The notes under the pieces were generated by a model. The model saw only the letters and a list, made by a program, of their open reading frames with translations, did no database searches and was not told where the DNA came from. From Mycobacterium sp. 852002-51163_SCH5372311 (GTDB taxonomy: Bacteria > Actinomycetota > Actinomycetes > Mycobacteriales > Mycobacteriaceae), in contig NZ_LZIJ01000109.1 in the NCBI RefSeq assembly GCF_001667115.1, forward strand, positions 62,001 through 126,000: a stretch of 64,000 bases of DNA. Reading direction: 5' to 3'. The position numbers and the translations under genes are program-made. Shown piece after piece: positions 48,747 to 57,468 of this stretch (position 1 is its first letter; each line of letters opens with the position of its first letter).

Positions 48747-49572
48747 GCGCTTGATACACCCGTCTGACCACATCATCCGGCCGATGTTCGGCGACCACTC
48801 GGATCGTGATCCAGCCCTTGTCCTGAACTTTGGCGTTTCGATTGATGTCGTTGACATAGCGTCGACGGTCGGTGCGGTGCTGGTCGCCGTCGTACTCCGC
48901 GGCGACCTGGAAGTGTTCCCAACCCATGTCGAGCACACCCACCAAATACCAACCGTCCACGACGGGTATCTGTGTGGTCGGCTTGGGCAAACCGGCGTCG
49001 ATGAGCAATAGCCGCAACCAGGTTTCGCGGGGCGACGCGGCGCCACCATCCACCAGCGGCAGTAACTCCTCAAGCTGCCGCAGACCTCGCGCGCCCCGGT
49101 AGCGCTTGGCCAACACCCCGACGTCTTCTGCGGAAAACGGCGTGGCTCGCATCAGCGCGTCGAGTCGTTCCAATGCCTGGCCGCGCGGCAAATGACGACC
49201 GAGGTCGTAGGCGGTGCGCGCGACTGTCGTGACAGGAAGGCGCCGTCGCCACGTGACCTCGTCGGACCCGAGGGTCTCGTTGCGCACCACCAGCCCAGCT
49301 TGCGGCCGAGCGCTTTTCGCGACGAGTTCGACGGGCGTGTCGGCGTCCACCCATTGCGCTCCATGCAGCGCGGAGGCTGCGGCACCCGCCACGACCGCGC
49401 GCCGACGCGACCAGAGCCACGCGCCGAGCATGCGATCGTTCAGCGACGGTGCAGCCGACTTGGGCACGTACACGTCGCGAAATATCGGCCGATACCAACG
49501 TCGGAGCTGATGCTCGGTCAGCTCACCTGAATCGACGGCATCGCTGCCATGAATACTTCGGCCATGCGGCAC
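48712..49572 (-). CDS. DUF559 / Vsr-like nuclease-domain protein with AbiEi-type N-terminus
   Basis: About 286 residues. The N-terminal region (LTEHQLRRWYRPIFRDVYVPK, then RMLGAWLWSRRRAVVAGAAASALHG) resembles the winged-helix and AbiEi-like domains found in many mycobacterial paralogues. The C-terminal PD-(D/E)XK-like DUF559 domain has HFQVAAEYDGDQHRTDRRRY, DINRNAKVQDKGWITIRVV. It could cleave DNA or act in a type IV toxin-antitoxin-like or phage defence role, but this is untested. The start is uncertain: GTG 49572 keeps the conserved domain and lies just outside the repeat, while ATG 49668 would run through it. Confidence 0.8.
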   Translation of the reverse strand: MPHGRSIHGSDAVDSGELTEHQLRRWYRPIFRDVYVPKSAAPSLNDRMLGAWLWSRRRAVVAGAAASALHGAQWVDADTPVELVAKSARPQAGLVVRNETLGSDEVTWRRRLPVTTVARTAYDLGRHLPRGQALERLDALMRATPFSAEDVGVLAKRYRGARGLRQLEELLPLVDGGAASPRETWLRLLLIDAGLPKPTTQIPVVDGWYLVGVLDMGWEHFQVAAEYDGDQHRTDRRRYVNDINRNAKVQDKGWITIRVVAEHRPDDVVRRVYQALIRRGYRPDRR

Positions 49573-49599
49573 ATCGTGATCCGCGGTACCGACACCTCC

Positions 49600-49660
49600 G
49601 TCGAGATCGACGCCAGCGCGGAAAAGATCGAGTGGACGCCACGCTAGCGTCGATCTCGAC
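49600..49660. repeat. GAGATCGAC palindromic repeat, copy 2
   Basis: A 61-bp palindrome. The left arm gtcgagatcgacgccagcgc pairs with the right arm gcgctagcgtcgatctcgac-like end with few mismatches, around a centre of about 20 bp. It lies 28 bp before the nuclease GTG start. With copy 1 it brackets the nuclease gene. Confidence 0.82.
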
Positions 49661-49686
49661 GAAGGCAACAGCTAGACGAAGGCGAC

Positions 49687-50760
49687 TCAGACGTCGGACG
49701 AATACCGGATGCCGCCGTCGGGGATGGAGACACCCGGCCACACCCGGGCGCCGCGTAGCAGCTCACAACGGGCACCGATGTCGGCGCCGTCGCCGATCAC
49801 GCCGTCGCGGATCAGCGCCCGCGGACCGATGCGCACACCGAAGCCGACGATCGAGCGCTCGATCACGCTGCCCGCCTCGACCTTCGCGCCGTCGAAGATC
49901 ACCGCGCCGTCCAGCCGGACGCCGGGGCCGATCTCGGCGCCCCGCCCGACGACGGTCCCGCCGATCAGCACCGCACCGGGAGCCACCGCCGCGCCGTCGT
50001 GCACCCACTGCTCGCCGCGATGGCCGCCCATGGCCGGTGACGGCGCGATCCCGCGCACCAGATCCGCCGATCCGCGCACGAAGTCTTCCGGTGTGCCCAT
50101 GTCGCGCCAATAGCTGGCGTCGACGTAACCGCAGATCGTGATGTGTATGTCGGAGAGCAGCATCGGGAACACCTCGCGTTCCACCGACACCTCTCGGCCC
50201 CGCGGTATCCGGTCGATGATGTGGCGCTTGAAGACGTAGCAGCCGGCGTTGATCTGATCGGTCGGCGGGTCCTGGGTCTTCTCCAGGAATGCGGTGACGC
50301 GGCCGTCCGCGGTGGGGACGCAGCCGAACGCCCGCGGGTCGCCCACTCGCACCAGGTGCAGGGTGACGTCGGCCTGTTCGGCCCGGTGGAACTCCAGCAG
50401 CTCGCCCAAGTCGGCGCCGGAGAGCACGTCGCCGTTGAACACCATCACGGTGTCGTGCCGCAGCTTGTCGGCCACGTTGGCGATGCCGCCACCGGTGCCC
50501 AGCGGCTGCTCCTCGGTCACGTAGTCGATCTCCAGGCCCAGCTTCGACCCGTCGCCGAACTCGGCCTCGAACACCGCGGCCTTATACGACGTGCTGAGGA
50601 TCACGTGCTCGATGCCGGCGGCCGCGATCCGCGACAACAAATGGGTGAGAAAAGGCATCCCGGCGGTGGGCAGCATCGGCTTGGGCGCCGATAGCGTCAG
50701 CGGCCGCAGCCGGGTGCCCTTACCGCCGACCAGCACCACCGCGTCGACCGGGGTAGTCAA
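49687..50760 (-). CDS. manB: Mannose-1-phosphate guanylyltransferase
   Basis: A 357-residue nucleotidyltransferase. The N-terminal signature is VVLVGGKGTRLRPLTLSAPKPMLP (8-31), EEQPLGTGGGIANV and FNGDVLSG follow, and a C-terminal left-handed beta-helix contains hexapeptide repeats (GAVLIGGTVVGRGAEIGPGVRLDGAVIFDGAKV). It makes GDP-mannose from mannose-1-phosphate and GTP. It corresponds to Rv3264c (manB, also called rmlA2). It is 1 bp from wbbL1, in an rmlD-wbbL1-manB operon. Confidence 0.92.
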   Translation of the reverse strand: MTTPVDAVVLVGGKGTRLRPLTLSAPKPMLPTAGMPFLTHLLSRIAAAGIEHVILSTSYKAAVFEAEFGDGSKLGLEIDYVTEEQPLGTGGGIANVADKLRHDTVMVFNGDVLSGADLGELLEFHRAEQADVTLHLVRVGDPRAFGCVPTADGRVTAFLEKTQDPPTDQINAGCYVFKRHIIDRIPRGREVSVEREVFPMLLSDIHITICGYVDASYWRDMGTPEDFVRGSADLVRGIAPSPAMGGHRGEQWVHDGAAVAPGAVLIGGTVVGRGAEIGPGVRLDGAVIFDGAKVEAGSVIERSIVGFGVRIGPRALIRDGVIGDGADIGARCELLRGARVWPGVSIPDGGIRYSSDV

Positions 50761-50761
50761 C

Positions 50762-51646
50762 TCAATCCCGCCCTTCTCCGAGCTTGAGCAGTCTGCGACG
50801 CGAACTGCGCACCATCAAACGGGAGCGCACCGCCAGCGATCCCCGCAGCACCCAGCGCAACGGCGCCCGCCACCAACCGGGATGCCGATCGGCCAGGAAA
50901 ATGTAGGTGCTCTTGTGGTGCGCGGTCAGGTGGCTTGCCGGGTCGCGGCCGGTGGAGTGGCCCTTGTGATGCAGCACTTCGGCGGACGGAACGTACACAC
51001 TCAGCCAGCCGGCCCTGCCGAGCCGGTCGCCGAGGTCGACGTCCTCCATATACATGAAGTAGCGCTCGTCGAAACCGCCGATTTCGGTGAAGGCGGACCG
51101 GCGCACCAGCAGGCACGATCCCGACAGCCAGCCCACCACGCGTTCGCTGGGCTCGAGCCGCTCCTGGCGGTAGGCCGCCGTCCACGGATTGCCCGGCCAG
51201 ACCGGCCCGAGCAGCGCGTGCATGCCGCCCCGGATCAGGCTGGGCAGGTGGCGCGCCGACGGGTACACCGACCCGTCGGGGTCACGGATCAGCGGTCCGA
51301 GCGCCCCGGCCCCCGGCCAGCGGGTCGCGGCGTCCAACAGGGCGTCGATGCTGCCCGGTCCCCACTGCACGTCGGGGTTGGCCACGATCACCCACTCGTC
51401 ATCGCTGTCGAGTTGCGCGATGGCGCGATTCGCGGCGGTTCCATACCCGAGGTTGCCTCCGGTCTCGAACAGCCGCACGTTGTCGTAGCGCTCGATCGCG
51501 GCCTGCGGTGCCCCGTCGGTGGACCCGTTGTCGGCCATCACCACGCTCACCGGACGCTCGGTGGCCAGCGACAACGAAGCCAGGAACCGCTCCAGATGGG
51601 GTCCCGGCGAGTAGGTCACCGTCACGACCGGCAGCACGTCAGTCAC
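50762..51646 (-). CDS. wbbL1: Rhamnosyltransferase WbbL1
   Basis: A 294-residue GT2 glycosyltransferase: VVTVTYSPGPHLERFLASL, VMADNGSTDG, the metal-binding loop VIVANPDVQW and SCLLVRRSAFTEIGGFDERYFMYMEDVDLGDRLGRAGW. It adds rhamnose to the GlcNAc-lipid carrier in the linker that joins arabinogalactan to peptidoglycan. GTG 51646 overlaps the rmlD 3' end by 8 bp. It corresponds to Rv3265c. Confidence 0.93.
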   Translation of the reverse strand: MTDVLPVVTVTYSPGPHLERFLASLSLATERPVSVVMADNGSTDGAPQAAIERYDNVRLFETGGNLGYGTAANRAIAQLDSDDEWVIVANPDVQWGPGSIDALLDAATRWPGAGALGPLIRDPDGSVYPSARHLPSLIRGGMHALLGPVWPGNPWTAAYRQERLEPSERVVGWLSGSCLLVRRSAFTEIGGFDERYFMYMEDVDLGDRLGRAGWLSVYVPSAEVLHHKGHSTGRDPASHLTAHHKSTYIFLADRHPGWWRAPLRWVLRGSLAVRSRLMVRSSRRRLLKLGEGRD

Positions 51647-52544
51647 GCGTAGAGGGTAACGGTCGTTCGACACAGGCGCGGCTGTGACTTGCTGCCAGTG
51701 CAGCGACAAGTGCACTGCGCCAGGGTCTTAACGGCGTCAGGCCCGCCTCGGCGGACTCCCGGCTGCCCAGCGCGGAGTAGTGCGGGCGGGGCGCCGGCCG
51801 CGGAAATTGCGCGGTGCTGACCGGCCGCACCCGCTGCGGATCGGCGCCGCATTCTTCGAACACCGCGCGGGTCTGCTCGAATCGGGATACCGCGCCCTGG
51901 TTGGCGGCGTGCAGGATGGGCCCCCGCGCGCGACCGTCTGCCACCTCGAGCACCGCGTCGGCCAGGTCGGCGACATAGGTCGGCGAGCCGATCTGGTCGT
52001 CGACCACGTCCACCGGCCCTTCATCGGCGGCCAGCCGGCGCATCACGGCGACGAAGTCCTTGCCGTTGCCGCCGGTGTAGAGCCACGCGGTCCGCACCAC
52101 AATCCCATCCGGCAGCGCTGCCAGCACCGCCTTTTCGCCGGCCAGCTTGCTGCACGCGTACACACCCTGCGGCGCGGTGTCATCGCTCGGCTCATACGGG
52201 TGTGGGTCGGACCCCGCCGGCTGCGCGCCGAACACAAAGTCGGTGGAGATGTGAATCAGCCGCGCTCCGGCGCGTGCGCAGGCCCGCGCGATGAGTTCGG
52301 GGCCTTCGGCGTTCACCGCGAAGGCGCCGGCTTCATCGCTCTCGGCAGCGTCGACGTTCGTGTAGGCCGCGCAATTGACCACCACGTCGCCACGCTGTAC
52401 GAACCGCTGCGCAGCGCCCGCGTCGGTCACGTCCCAGTCCGACGACGTCAGCGCCACCACATCGCGGCCCTGGTGAGCAGCCCGTGCCGCCAAACGACTG
52501 CCCAGCTGTCCGCTGGCGCCGGTGATCACGAGCCGTTCTGACAT
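51639..52544 (-). CDS. rmlD: dTDP-4-dehydrorhamnose reductase
   Basis: A 301-residue SDR that makes dTDP-rhamnose. The cofactor loop is VITGASGQLGSRLA, the triad region is STDFVFG and the catalytic pair is YACSKLAGE. It supplies dTDP-rhamnose to the adjacent WbbL1. ATG 52544 (MSERLVIT) is the family start; the open frame to 53162 is antisense to the LCP gene and is not real. Confidence 0.95.
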   Translation of the reverse strand: MSERLVITGASGQLGSRLAARAAHQGRDVVALTSSDWDVTDAGAAQRFVQRGDVVVNCAAYTNVDAAESDEAGAFAVNAEGPELIARACARAGARLIHISTDFVFGAQPAGSDPHPYEPSDDTAPQGVYACSKLAGEKAVLAALPDGIVVRTAWLYTGGNGKDFVAVMRRLAADEGPVDVVDDQIGSPTYVADLADAVLEVADGRARGPILHAANQGAVSRFEQTRAVFEECGADPQRVRPVSTAQFPRPAPRPHYSALGSRESAEAGLTPLRPWRSALVAALAASHSRACVERPLPSTRD

Positions 52545-52634
52545 GTGTTCGAGTCTGGCATGCCGGACGCGTGCCTCGGGCACGCCGGGGGTTAGCTTCC
52601 CGCCAAGCGGGTGTGTCGCAAGTAACCTATTGTG

Positions 52635-54095
52635 ATGCCTGTGCAACGTGTGGTTCGTGTGGTTGCCACTGTGCTGACTGTTGCGGTCGTCCTCGGCACC
52701 GGGGTCGCGTGGAGCAATGTTCATTCGTTCCAGGACGGCATCTTCCACATGTCGGCACCCTCGTTGGGCAAGGGCGGCGACGACGGCGCGATCGACATCT
52801 TGCTCGTCGGCCTGGACAGCCGCACGGACGCCCACGGCAACGCTCTGTCCGCCGAGGAATTGGCGACATTGCGGGCCGGCGACGAGGAAGCCACCAACAC
52901 CGACACCATCATCCTGATCCGGATACCGAACAACGGCAGGTCGGCCACCGCGATCTCGATTCCTCGGGACTCCTACGTCCAGGCCCCCGGTTTGGGCAAG
53001 ACCAAGATCAACGGCGTCTACGGCCAGACCAGGGAGATCAAGCGGACCCGCCTGGTCCAAGCCGGAGCGTCGGCCGGCGAGGCCGCAGCGCAGGGCACCG
53101 AGGCGGGTCGCGAGGCACTGATCAAGACGGTCGCCGACCTGACCGGCGTCACTGTCGACCACTACGCCGAGATCGGGTTGCTGGGTTTCGCGTTGATCAC
53201 CGATGCGCTCGGCGGCGTCGACGTGTGCCTCAAAGAGGCTGTGTACGAACCACTTTCAGGCGCCGACTTTCCGGCCGGCCGGCAGAAGCTGAACGGGCCG
53301 CAGGCGCTCAGCTTCGTCCGCCAGCGCCACGAGCTCCCGCGCGGCGACCTGGACCGGGTGGTGCGTCAGCAGGTGGTGATGGCCTCGCTGGCACACCGGG
53401 TCATCTCCGGCAAGACGTTGTCCAGCCCGGCCACGCTGAAACGGCTGGAGGCCGCCGTGCAGCGGTCGGTAGTGCTGTCGTCGGGCTGGGACATCATGGA
53501 TTTCATGCAGCAGCTGCAGAAGCTGGCCGGCGGCAACGTCGCCTTCGCCACCATCCCGGTACTCGACGGCTCCGGCTGGAGCGACGACGGCATGCAAAGC
53601 GTGGTGCGGATCGACCCGCGCCAAGTCCAGCAGTGGGTCGACGGCCTGCTGCACGAGCAATCTCAGGGCAAAACCGAGCAGCTGGCCTACACGCCCGCCA
53701 AGACCACCGCCAACGTCGTCAACGACACCGACATCAACGGATTGGCCGCCGCGGTCTCGGACGTGTTGAGCGCCAAGGGATTCGCCACCGGCTCCGTCGG
53801 CAACAACGACGGCGGGCATGTGAAGAACAGCCAGGTGCGTGCCGCCAAGCCCGACGACATGGGCGCCCAGGAGGTCGCCAAGGAATTGGGCGGGTTACCG
53901 GTGGTCGCCGATGCGTCGGTGCCGGCCGGATCGGTTCGGGTGGTACTGGCCAACGACTACACCGGCCCCGGCTCGGGACTTTCCGGCGCTGTCACGCCGC
54001 CCCGCACGTCCGGCGGCGGCTCTCCCGACGGCACCGCTCCCCCGCCATCGCCGATCCTCACCGCGGGCTCCGACAAGCCGGAATGCATCAACTGA
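52635..54095 (+). CDS. lcp1: LytR-CpsA-Psr family cell-wall ligase
   Basis: A 486-residue membrane-anchored protein. One N-terminal membrane segment (VVRVVATVLTVAVVLGTGVAWS) precedes the LCP domain (near 50-260: LLVGLDSRTDAHG, TDTIILIRI, SIPRDSYVQAPG, FVRQRHELPRGDLDRVVRQQ) and a C-terminal LytR_C domain (near 350-440). Lcp1 (Rv3267) attaches arabinogalactan to peptidoglycan. ATG 52635 has TAACCT 6 bp upstream and no Shine-Dalgarno, which suits a leaderless message. It is divergent from rmlD. Confidence 0.94.
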   Translation: MPVQRVVRVVATVLTVAVVLGTGVAWSNVHSFQDGIFHMSAPSLGKGGDDGAIDILLVGLDSRTDAHGNALSAEELATLRAGDEEATNTDTIILIRIPNNGRSATAISIPRDSYVQAPGLGKTKINGVYGQTREIKRTRLVQAGASAGEAAAQGTEAGREALIKTVADLTGVTVDHYAEIGLLGFALITDALGGVDVCLKEAVYEPLSGADFPAGRQKLNGPQALSFVRQRHELPRGDLDRVVRQQVVMASLAHRVISGKTLSSPATLKRLEAAVQRSVVLSSGWDIMDFMQQLQKLAGGNVAFATIPVLDGSGWSDDGMQSVVRIDPRQVQQWVDGLLHEQSQGKTEQLAYTPAKTTANVVNDTDINGLAAAVSDVLSAKGFATGSVGNNDGGHVKNSQVRAAKPDDMGAQEVAKELGGLPVVADASVPAGSVRVVLANDYTGPGSGLSGAVTPPRTSGGGSPDGTAPPPSPILTAGSDKPECIN

Positions 54096-54808
54096 GCACG
54101 CTGAGCGGGGTGATCCTGGACCCGCTGCTGCGGGCCGACCCGGTCGGCCCGCGCATCACCTACTACGACGACGCCAGCGGAGAGCGCATCGAGCTGTCCG
54201 CGGTGACGCTGGCCAACTGGGCCGCCAAGACCGGCAACCTGCTGCGAGACGAGCTGGCCGCCGGTCCGGGGAGCCGGGTCGCGGTGTTGCTGCCGGCGCA
54301 TTGGCAGACCGCGGCGGTGCTGTTCGGGGTCTGGTGGATCGGCGCCGAGGTAGTGCTTGACGGCCCCGCAGACCTGGCTCTGTGTACGGCCGAGCGGCTG
54401 GCTGACGCGGACGCCGCGGTCGGCGGCGGCCCAGGAGGTGAGGTGGCGGTGCTGTCGCTGGACGCCTTCGGCCGCCCGGCGCCCGACCTGCCCGTCGGGG
54501 TCACCGACTACGCGACCGCGGTGCGGGTGCACGGCGACCAGATCGTCCCCGAGCGCCATCCCGGTCCCGCACTCGCCGGCCGATCGGTGGACGAACTGGT
54601 GACCGACTGCGAAAACTCCGCGGCTACAAGGGGTTTGACGGCGGGCGATCGAGTGCTGTCCACCGCAGCGTGGAACACGGCGGAAGACGTGGTCGACGGG
54701 TTGCTGGCGGTGTTGTCCGTCGGCGGGTCCCTGGTTCAAGTCGCCAATCCCGACCCGAAGGCGCTGCAACACCGGATCGACACCGAAAAGGTGACGAGAG
54801 TCCTGTAG
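54083..54808 (+). CDS. TIGR03089-family protein (Rv3268-like)
   Basis: A 241-residue protein that resembles a shortened N-terminal part of adenylate-forming (AMP-ligase) enzymes: RITYYDDASGERIELSAVTLANWAAKTGNLLRDEL, RVAVLLPAHWQTAAVLFGVWWIGAEVVLDGP and the C-terminal LLAVLSVGGSLVQVANPD. The ATP-binding signature and C-terminal domain of true ligases are missing, so it is unlikely to be a complete enzyme. It overlaps the LCP gene by 13 bp. The function is unknown. Confidence 0.85.
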   Translation: MHQLSTLSGVILDPLLRADPVGPRITYYDDASGERIELSAVTLANWAAKTGNLLRDELAAGPGSRVAVLLPAHWQTAAVLFGVWWIGAEVVLDGPADLALCTAERLADADAAVGGGPGGEVAVLSLDAFGRPAPDLPVGVTDYATAVRVHGDQIVPERHPGPALAGRSVDELVTDCENSAATRGLTAGDRVLSTAAWNTAEDVVDGLLAVLSVGGSLVQVANPDPKALQHRIDTEKVTRVL

Positions 54809-54909
54809 CGGCCAGGCGCCGTTCCACCGGCAGATACATGTTGATATCGCAATATTTCGATGTTAGCGTCGTCGGAAAGAACAATACGGCAGCAGCGGAA
54901 GGTAGGGCG

Positions 54910-55191
54910 ATGGCGGTCTACGGGCTCTTGGGCAAGGCGGCGTCGACGGTGGTCACCGGGTTGGCCGGGGTGACGGCCTACGAGCTGTTGCGCAAGGGGC
55001 TGGCCAAGGCGCCGCTGCACGAGACGGCGGTATCGGCGGCAGCCCTAGGGCTGCGCGGGACCCGTAGGGCTGAGGAGGCCGCCGAATCGGCGCGGCTCAA
55101 AATCGCCGACGTGATGGCCGAGGCCCGCGAGCGCATCGGCGAGGAAGCACCCACTCCCGCCGTCGGTGACGTCCATCAGCACGAGCACTGA
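54910..55191 (+). CDS. pacL1: Metallochaperone-like membrane protein PacL1
   Basis: A 93-residue DUF1490 protein. A hydrophobic N-terminal segment (ASTVVTGLAGVTAYELL, 11-27) is followed by an Ala/Glu-rich helix and a C-terminal metal motif, D87-VHQHEH-93. In M. tuberculosis the orthologue Rv3269 (PacL1) binds zinc with a similar His-rich end and clusters with CtpC in membrane patches for zinc resistance. It is 10 bp before ctpC. The 100-bp leader is AT-rich and should hold the metal-responsive promoter. Confidence 0.92.
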   Translation: MAVYGLLGKAASTVVTGLAGVTAYELLRKGLAKAPLHETAVSAAALGLRGTRRAEEAAESARLKIADVMAEARERIGEEAPTPAVGDVHQHEH

Positions 55192-55201
55192 TCGCCACCG
55201 C

Positions 55202-57376
55202 ATGGCCCTCGCGGTTGTCGAAGAGATCGCATCACCCGAAGACCCCGCCCTGCAAGTGGTTTCGGACGCGGCCGGACGGATGCGCGTCCAGGTGGCATGG
55301 GTGCGCTCCGATTCCCGGCGGGCCGTGGCGGTCGAAGAGGCGGTAGCCAAGGAGAACGGTGTCCGCGTGGTGCACGCGTACCCGCGCACCGGGTCCGTCG
55401 TCGTCTGGTACTCGCCGACGCGTTGCGACCGCGCGGCGGTGCTGGCGTCCATCAGCGGCGCCGCGCACGTCGCTGCGGAGCTCATCCCCGCGCGGGCGCC
55501 GCACTCGTCGGAGATCCGCAACGCCGACGTGCTGCGCATGGTCATCGGCGGCGCCGCGCTGACCTTGCTCGGAGTGCGCCGCTACGTGTTCGCGCGCCCG
55601 CCGCTGCTGGGGCCCAGCGGCCGGCTGGTCGCCACCGGGGTCACCGTCTTCACCGGCTACCCGTTCCTGCGCGGCGCCCTGCGCTCACTGCGCTCAGGTA
55701 GGGCCGGCACCGACGCGCTGGTATCGGCAGCCACCGTGGCCAGCCTCATTCTGCGCGAGAACGTCGTTGCGCTCACCGTGCTGTGGCTGCTCAACATCGG
55801 CGAGTACCTGCAGGACCTGACCCTGCGACGGACCCGGCGAGCCATCTCCGAGCTGCTGCGCGGCAACCAGGACACCGCCTGGATCCGGCTGGCCGACCTC
55901 ACCGAGATACAGGTGCCGATGGACACCGTCCAGATCGGCGACGAGGTGGTGGTGCACGACCACGTGGCGATCCCGGTCGATGGCGAGGTGCTCGACGGCG
56001 AGGCGATCGTCAACCAGTCGGCCATCACCGGGGAGAACCTGCCGGTGTCGGTGACGGCCGGAACACACGTGCACGCGGGTTCCGTCGTCGAGCGGGGGCG
56101 GCTGGTGGTGCGCGCCCGCGCCGTCGGCAAGCAAACCACCATCGGCCGCATCATCACCAGAGTCGAAGAGGCGCAACATGATCGGGCGCCGATTCAGACG
56201 GTCGGCGAGAACTTCTCCCGGCGGTTCGTGCCGACGTCGTTCATCGTCTCGGCAATCACCATGCTGATCACCGGCGACGTCCGGCGCGCGATGACGATGC
56301 TGCTCATCGCCTGCCCCTGCGCGGTGGGCTTGTCCACTCCGACGGCGATCAGCGCCGCGATCGGCAACGGCGCGCGCCGCGGCATCCTGATCAAGGGCGG
56401 ATCGCATCTGGAACAGGCGGGCCGATTCGACGCGATCGTCTTCGACAAGACCGGAACGCTGACCGTGGGCCGGCCGGTGGTCACCAATATCGTTGCCATG
56501 CACAAGGATTGGGAGCCCGAGCAGGTGCTGGCCTACGCCGCCAGCTCGGAGATCCACTCGCGGCACCCGCTGGCCGAGGCGGTGATCCGCTCGACCGAGG
56601 AACGCCACATCAGCATCCCGCCGCACGAGGAGTGCGAGGTGCTGGTCGGCCTGGGCATGCGGACCTGGGCCGACGGCCGGACCCTGCTGCTGGGCAGCCC
56701 GGGCCTGCTGCGTTCGGAAAAAGTGCGGGTGTCCAAGAAGGCGTCGGAGTGGGTGGACAAGCTGCGGCGCCAGGCCGAGACCCCGCTGCTGCTCGCGGTG
56801 GACGGCAAGCTGGTGGGCTTGATCAGCCTGCGCGACGAGGTGCGACCCGAGGCAACCGATGTCCTGAAGGATTTGCGCGCCAATGGCGTTCGCCGGATCG
56901 TCATGCTCACCGGGGACCACCCGGAGATCGCCGAGGTGGTCGCGCGGGAGTTGGGCATCGACGAATGGCGCGCCGAGGTGATGCCGGAGGACAAGCTCGA
57001 GGTGGTACGCGAGCTGCAGAACGACGGCTACGTCGTCGGGATGGTCGGCGACGGCATCAACGACGCCCCGGCGCTCGCCGCCGCCGACATCGGAATCGCC
57101 ATGGGCCTGGCCGGCACCGACGTCGCCGTCGAGACCGCCGACGTGGCGCTGGCCAACGACGACTTGCACCGCCTGCTTGACGTGCGGGACCTGGGCGCGC
57201 GGGCGGTCGACGTGATCCGGGAGAACTACGGGATGTCCATCGCGGTCAACGCCGCGGGACTGCTCATCGGCGCGGGCGGGGCGCTGTCGCCGGTACTCGC
57301 CGCGATCCTGCACAACGCGTCGTCGGTGGCGGTTGTGGTCAACAGCTCTCGGCTGATCCGCTACCGCCTGGACTGA
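55202..57376 (+). CDS. ctpC: P1-type metal ATPase CtpC
   Basis: A 724-residue P1B-type ATPase. The N-terminal HMA-like domain lacks a CxxC site. The actuator loop has NQSAITGENLPVS, the transport site is IACPCAVGLSTPT, the phosphorylation site FDKTGTLTVG, nucleotide binding SEIHSRHPLAEA, and hinge MVGDGINDAPALAAADIGIAMG. CtpC exports zinc (manganese is also proposed) with PacL1. ATG 55202 is preferred; GTG 55166 would overlap pacL1 by 26 bp and add 12 residues. It corresponds to Rv3270. Confidence 0.95.
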   Translation: MALAVVEEIASPEDPALQVVSDAAGRMRVQVAWVRSDSRRAVAVEEAVAKENGVRVVHAYPRTGSVVVWYSPTRCDRAAVLASISGAAHVAAELIPARAPHSSEIRNADVLRMVIGGAALTLLGVRRYVFARPPLLGPSGRLVATGVTVFTGYPFLRGALRSLRSGRAGTDALVSAATVASLILRENVVALTVLWLLNIGEYLQDLTLRRTRRAISELLRGNQDTAWIRLADLTEIQVPMDTVQIGDEVVVHDHVAIPVDGEVLDGEAIVNQSAITGENLPVSVTAGTHVHAGSVVERGRLVVRARAVGKQTTIGRIITRVEEAQHDRAPIQTVGENFSRRFVPTSFIVSAITMLITGDVRRAMTMLLIACPCAVGLSTPTAISAAIGNGARRGILIKGGSHLEQAGRFDAIVFDKTGTLTVGRPVVTNIVAMHKDWEPEQVLAYAASSEIHSRHPLAEAVIRSTEERHISIPPHEECEVLVGLGMRTWADGRTLLLGSPGLLRSEKVRVSKKASEWVDKLRRQAETPLLLAVDGKLVGLISLRDEVRPEATDVLKDLRANGVRRIVMLTGDHPEIAEVVARELGIDEWRAEVMPEDKLEVVRELQNDGYVVGMVGDGINDAPALAAADIGIAMGLAGTDVAVETADVALANDDLHRLLDVRDLGARAVDVIRENYGMSIAVNAAGLLIGAGGALSPVLAAILHNASSVAVVVNSSRLIRYRLD

Positions 57377-57392
57377 TCACCCGATCCCCCGC

Positions 57393-57450
57393 CGAGCGTG
57401 CGTGCATGTACATCGTCGGACGGCGGGTCGCGGGCAAACGCGCACGCTCG
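57393..57450 (+). repeat. Palindromic intergenic repeat (CGAGSGTGCG family), copy C
   Basis: A 58-bp element with perfect 10-bp outer arms (CGAGCGTGCG ... CGCACGCTCG) and inner blocks tgcatgtacatcg and cggcgggtcg. It starts 16 bp after the ctpC stop and ends 18 bp before the stop of the convergent CDF-like gene, the same placement as copy B. Confidence 0.8.
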
Positions 57451-57468
57451 CCAGGCCGTTTCGTCCGA

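Noticed and set aside
51639-53162. N-terminal extension of the RmlD frame to 53162
   Set aside because: The extra residues are antisense to the LCP gene. The conserved RmlD start MSERLVITGASG is at 52544.
52571-54808. A 745-residue plus-strand frame spanning the LCP gene and Rv3268-like gene
   Set aside because: Its first 500 residues are an out-of-frame reading of the LCP gene (Arg, Gly and Pro rich). Only the last part, from 54083, is the real Rv3268-like protein.
54841-54909. Metal-responsive palindrome before pacL1
   Set aside because: The AT-rich leader contains ATCG and CGAT half-sites, but the arms are only about 4 bp long, too weak to call an operator.
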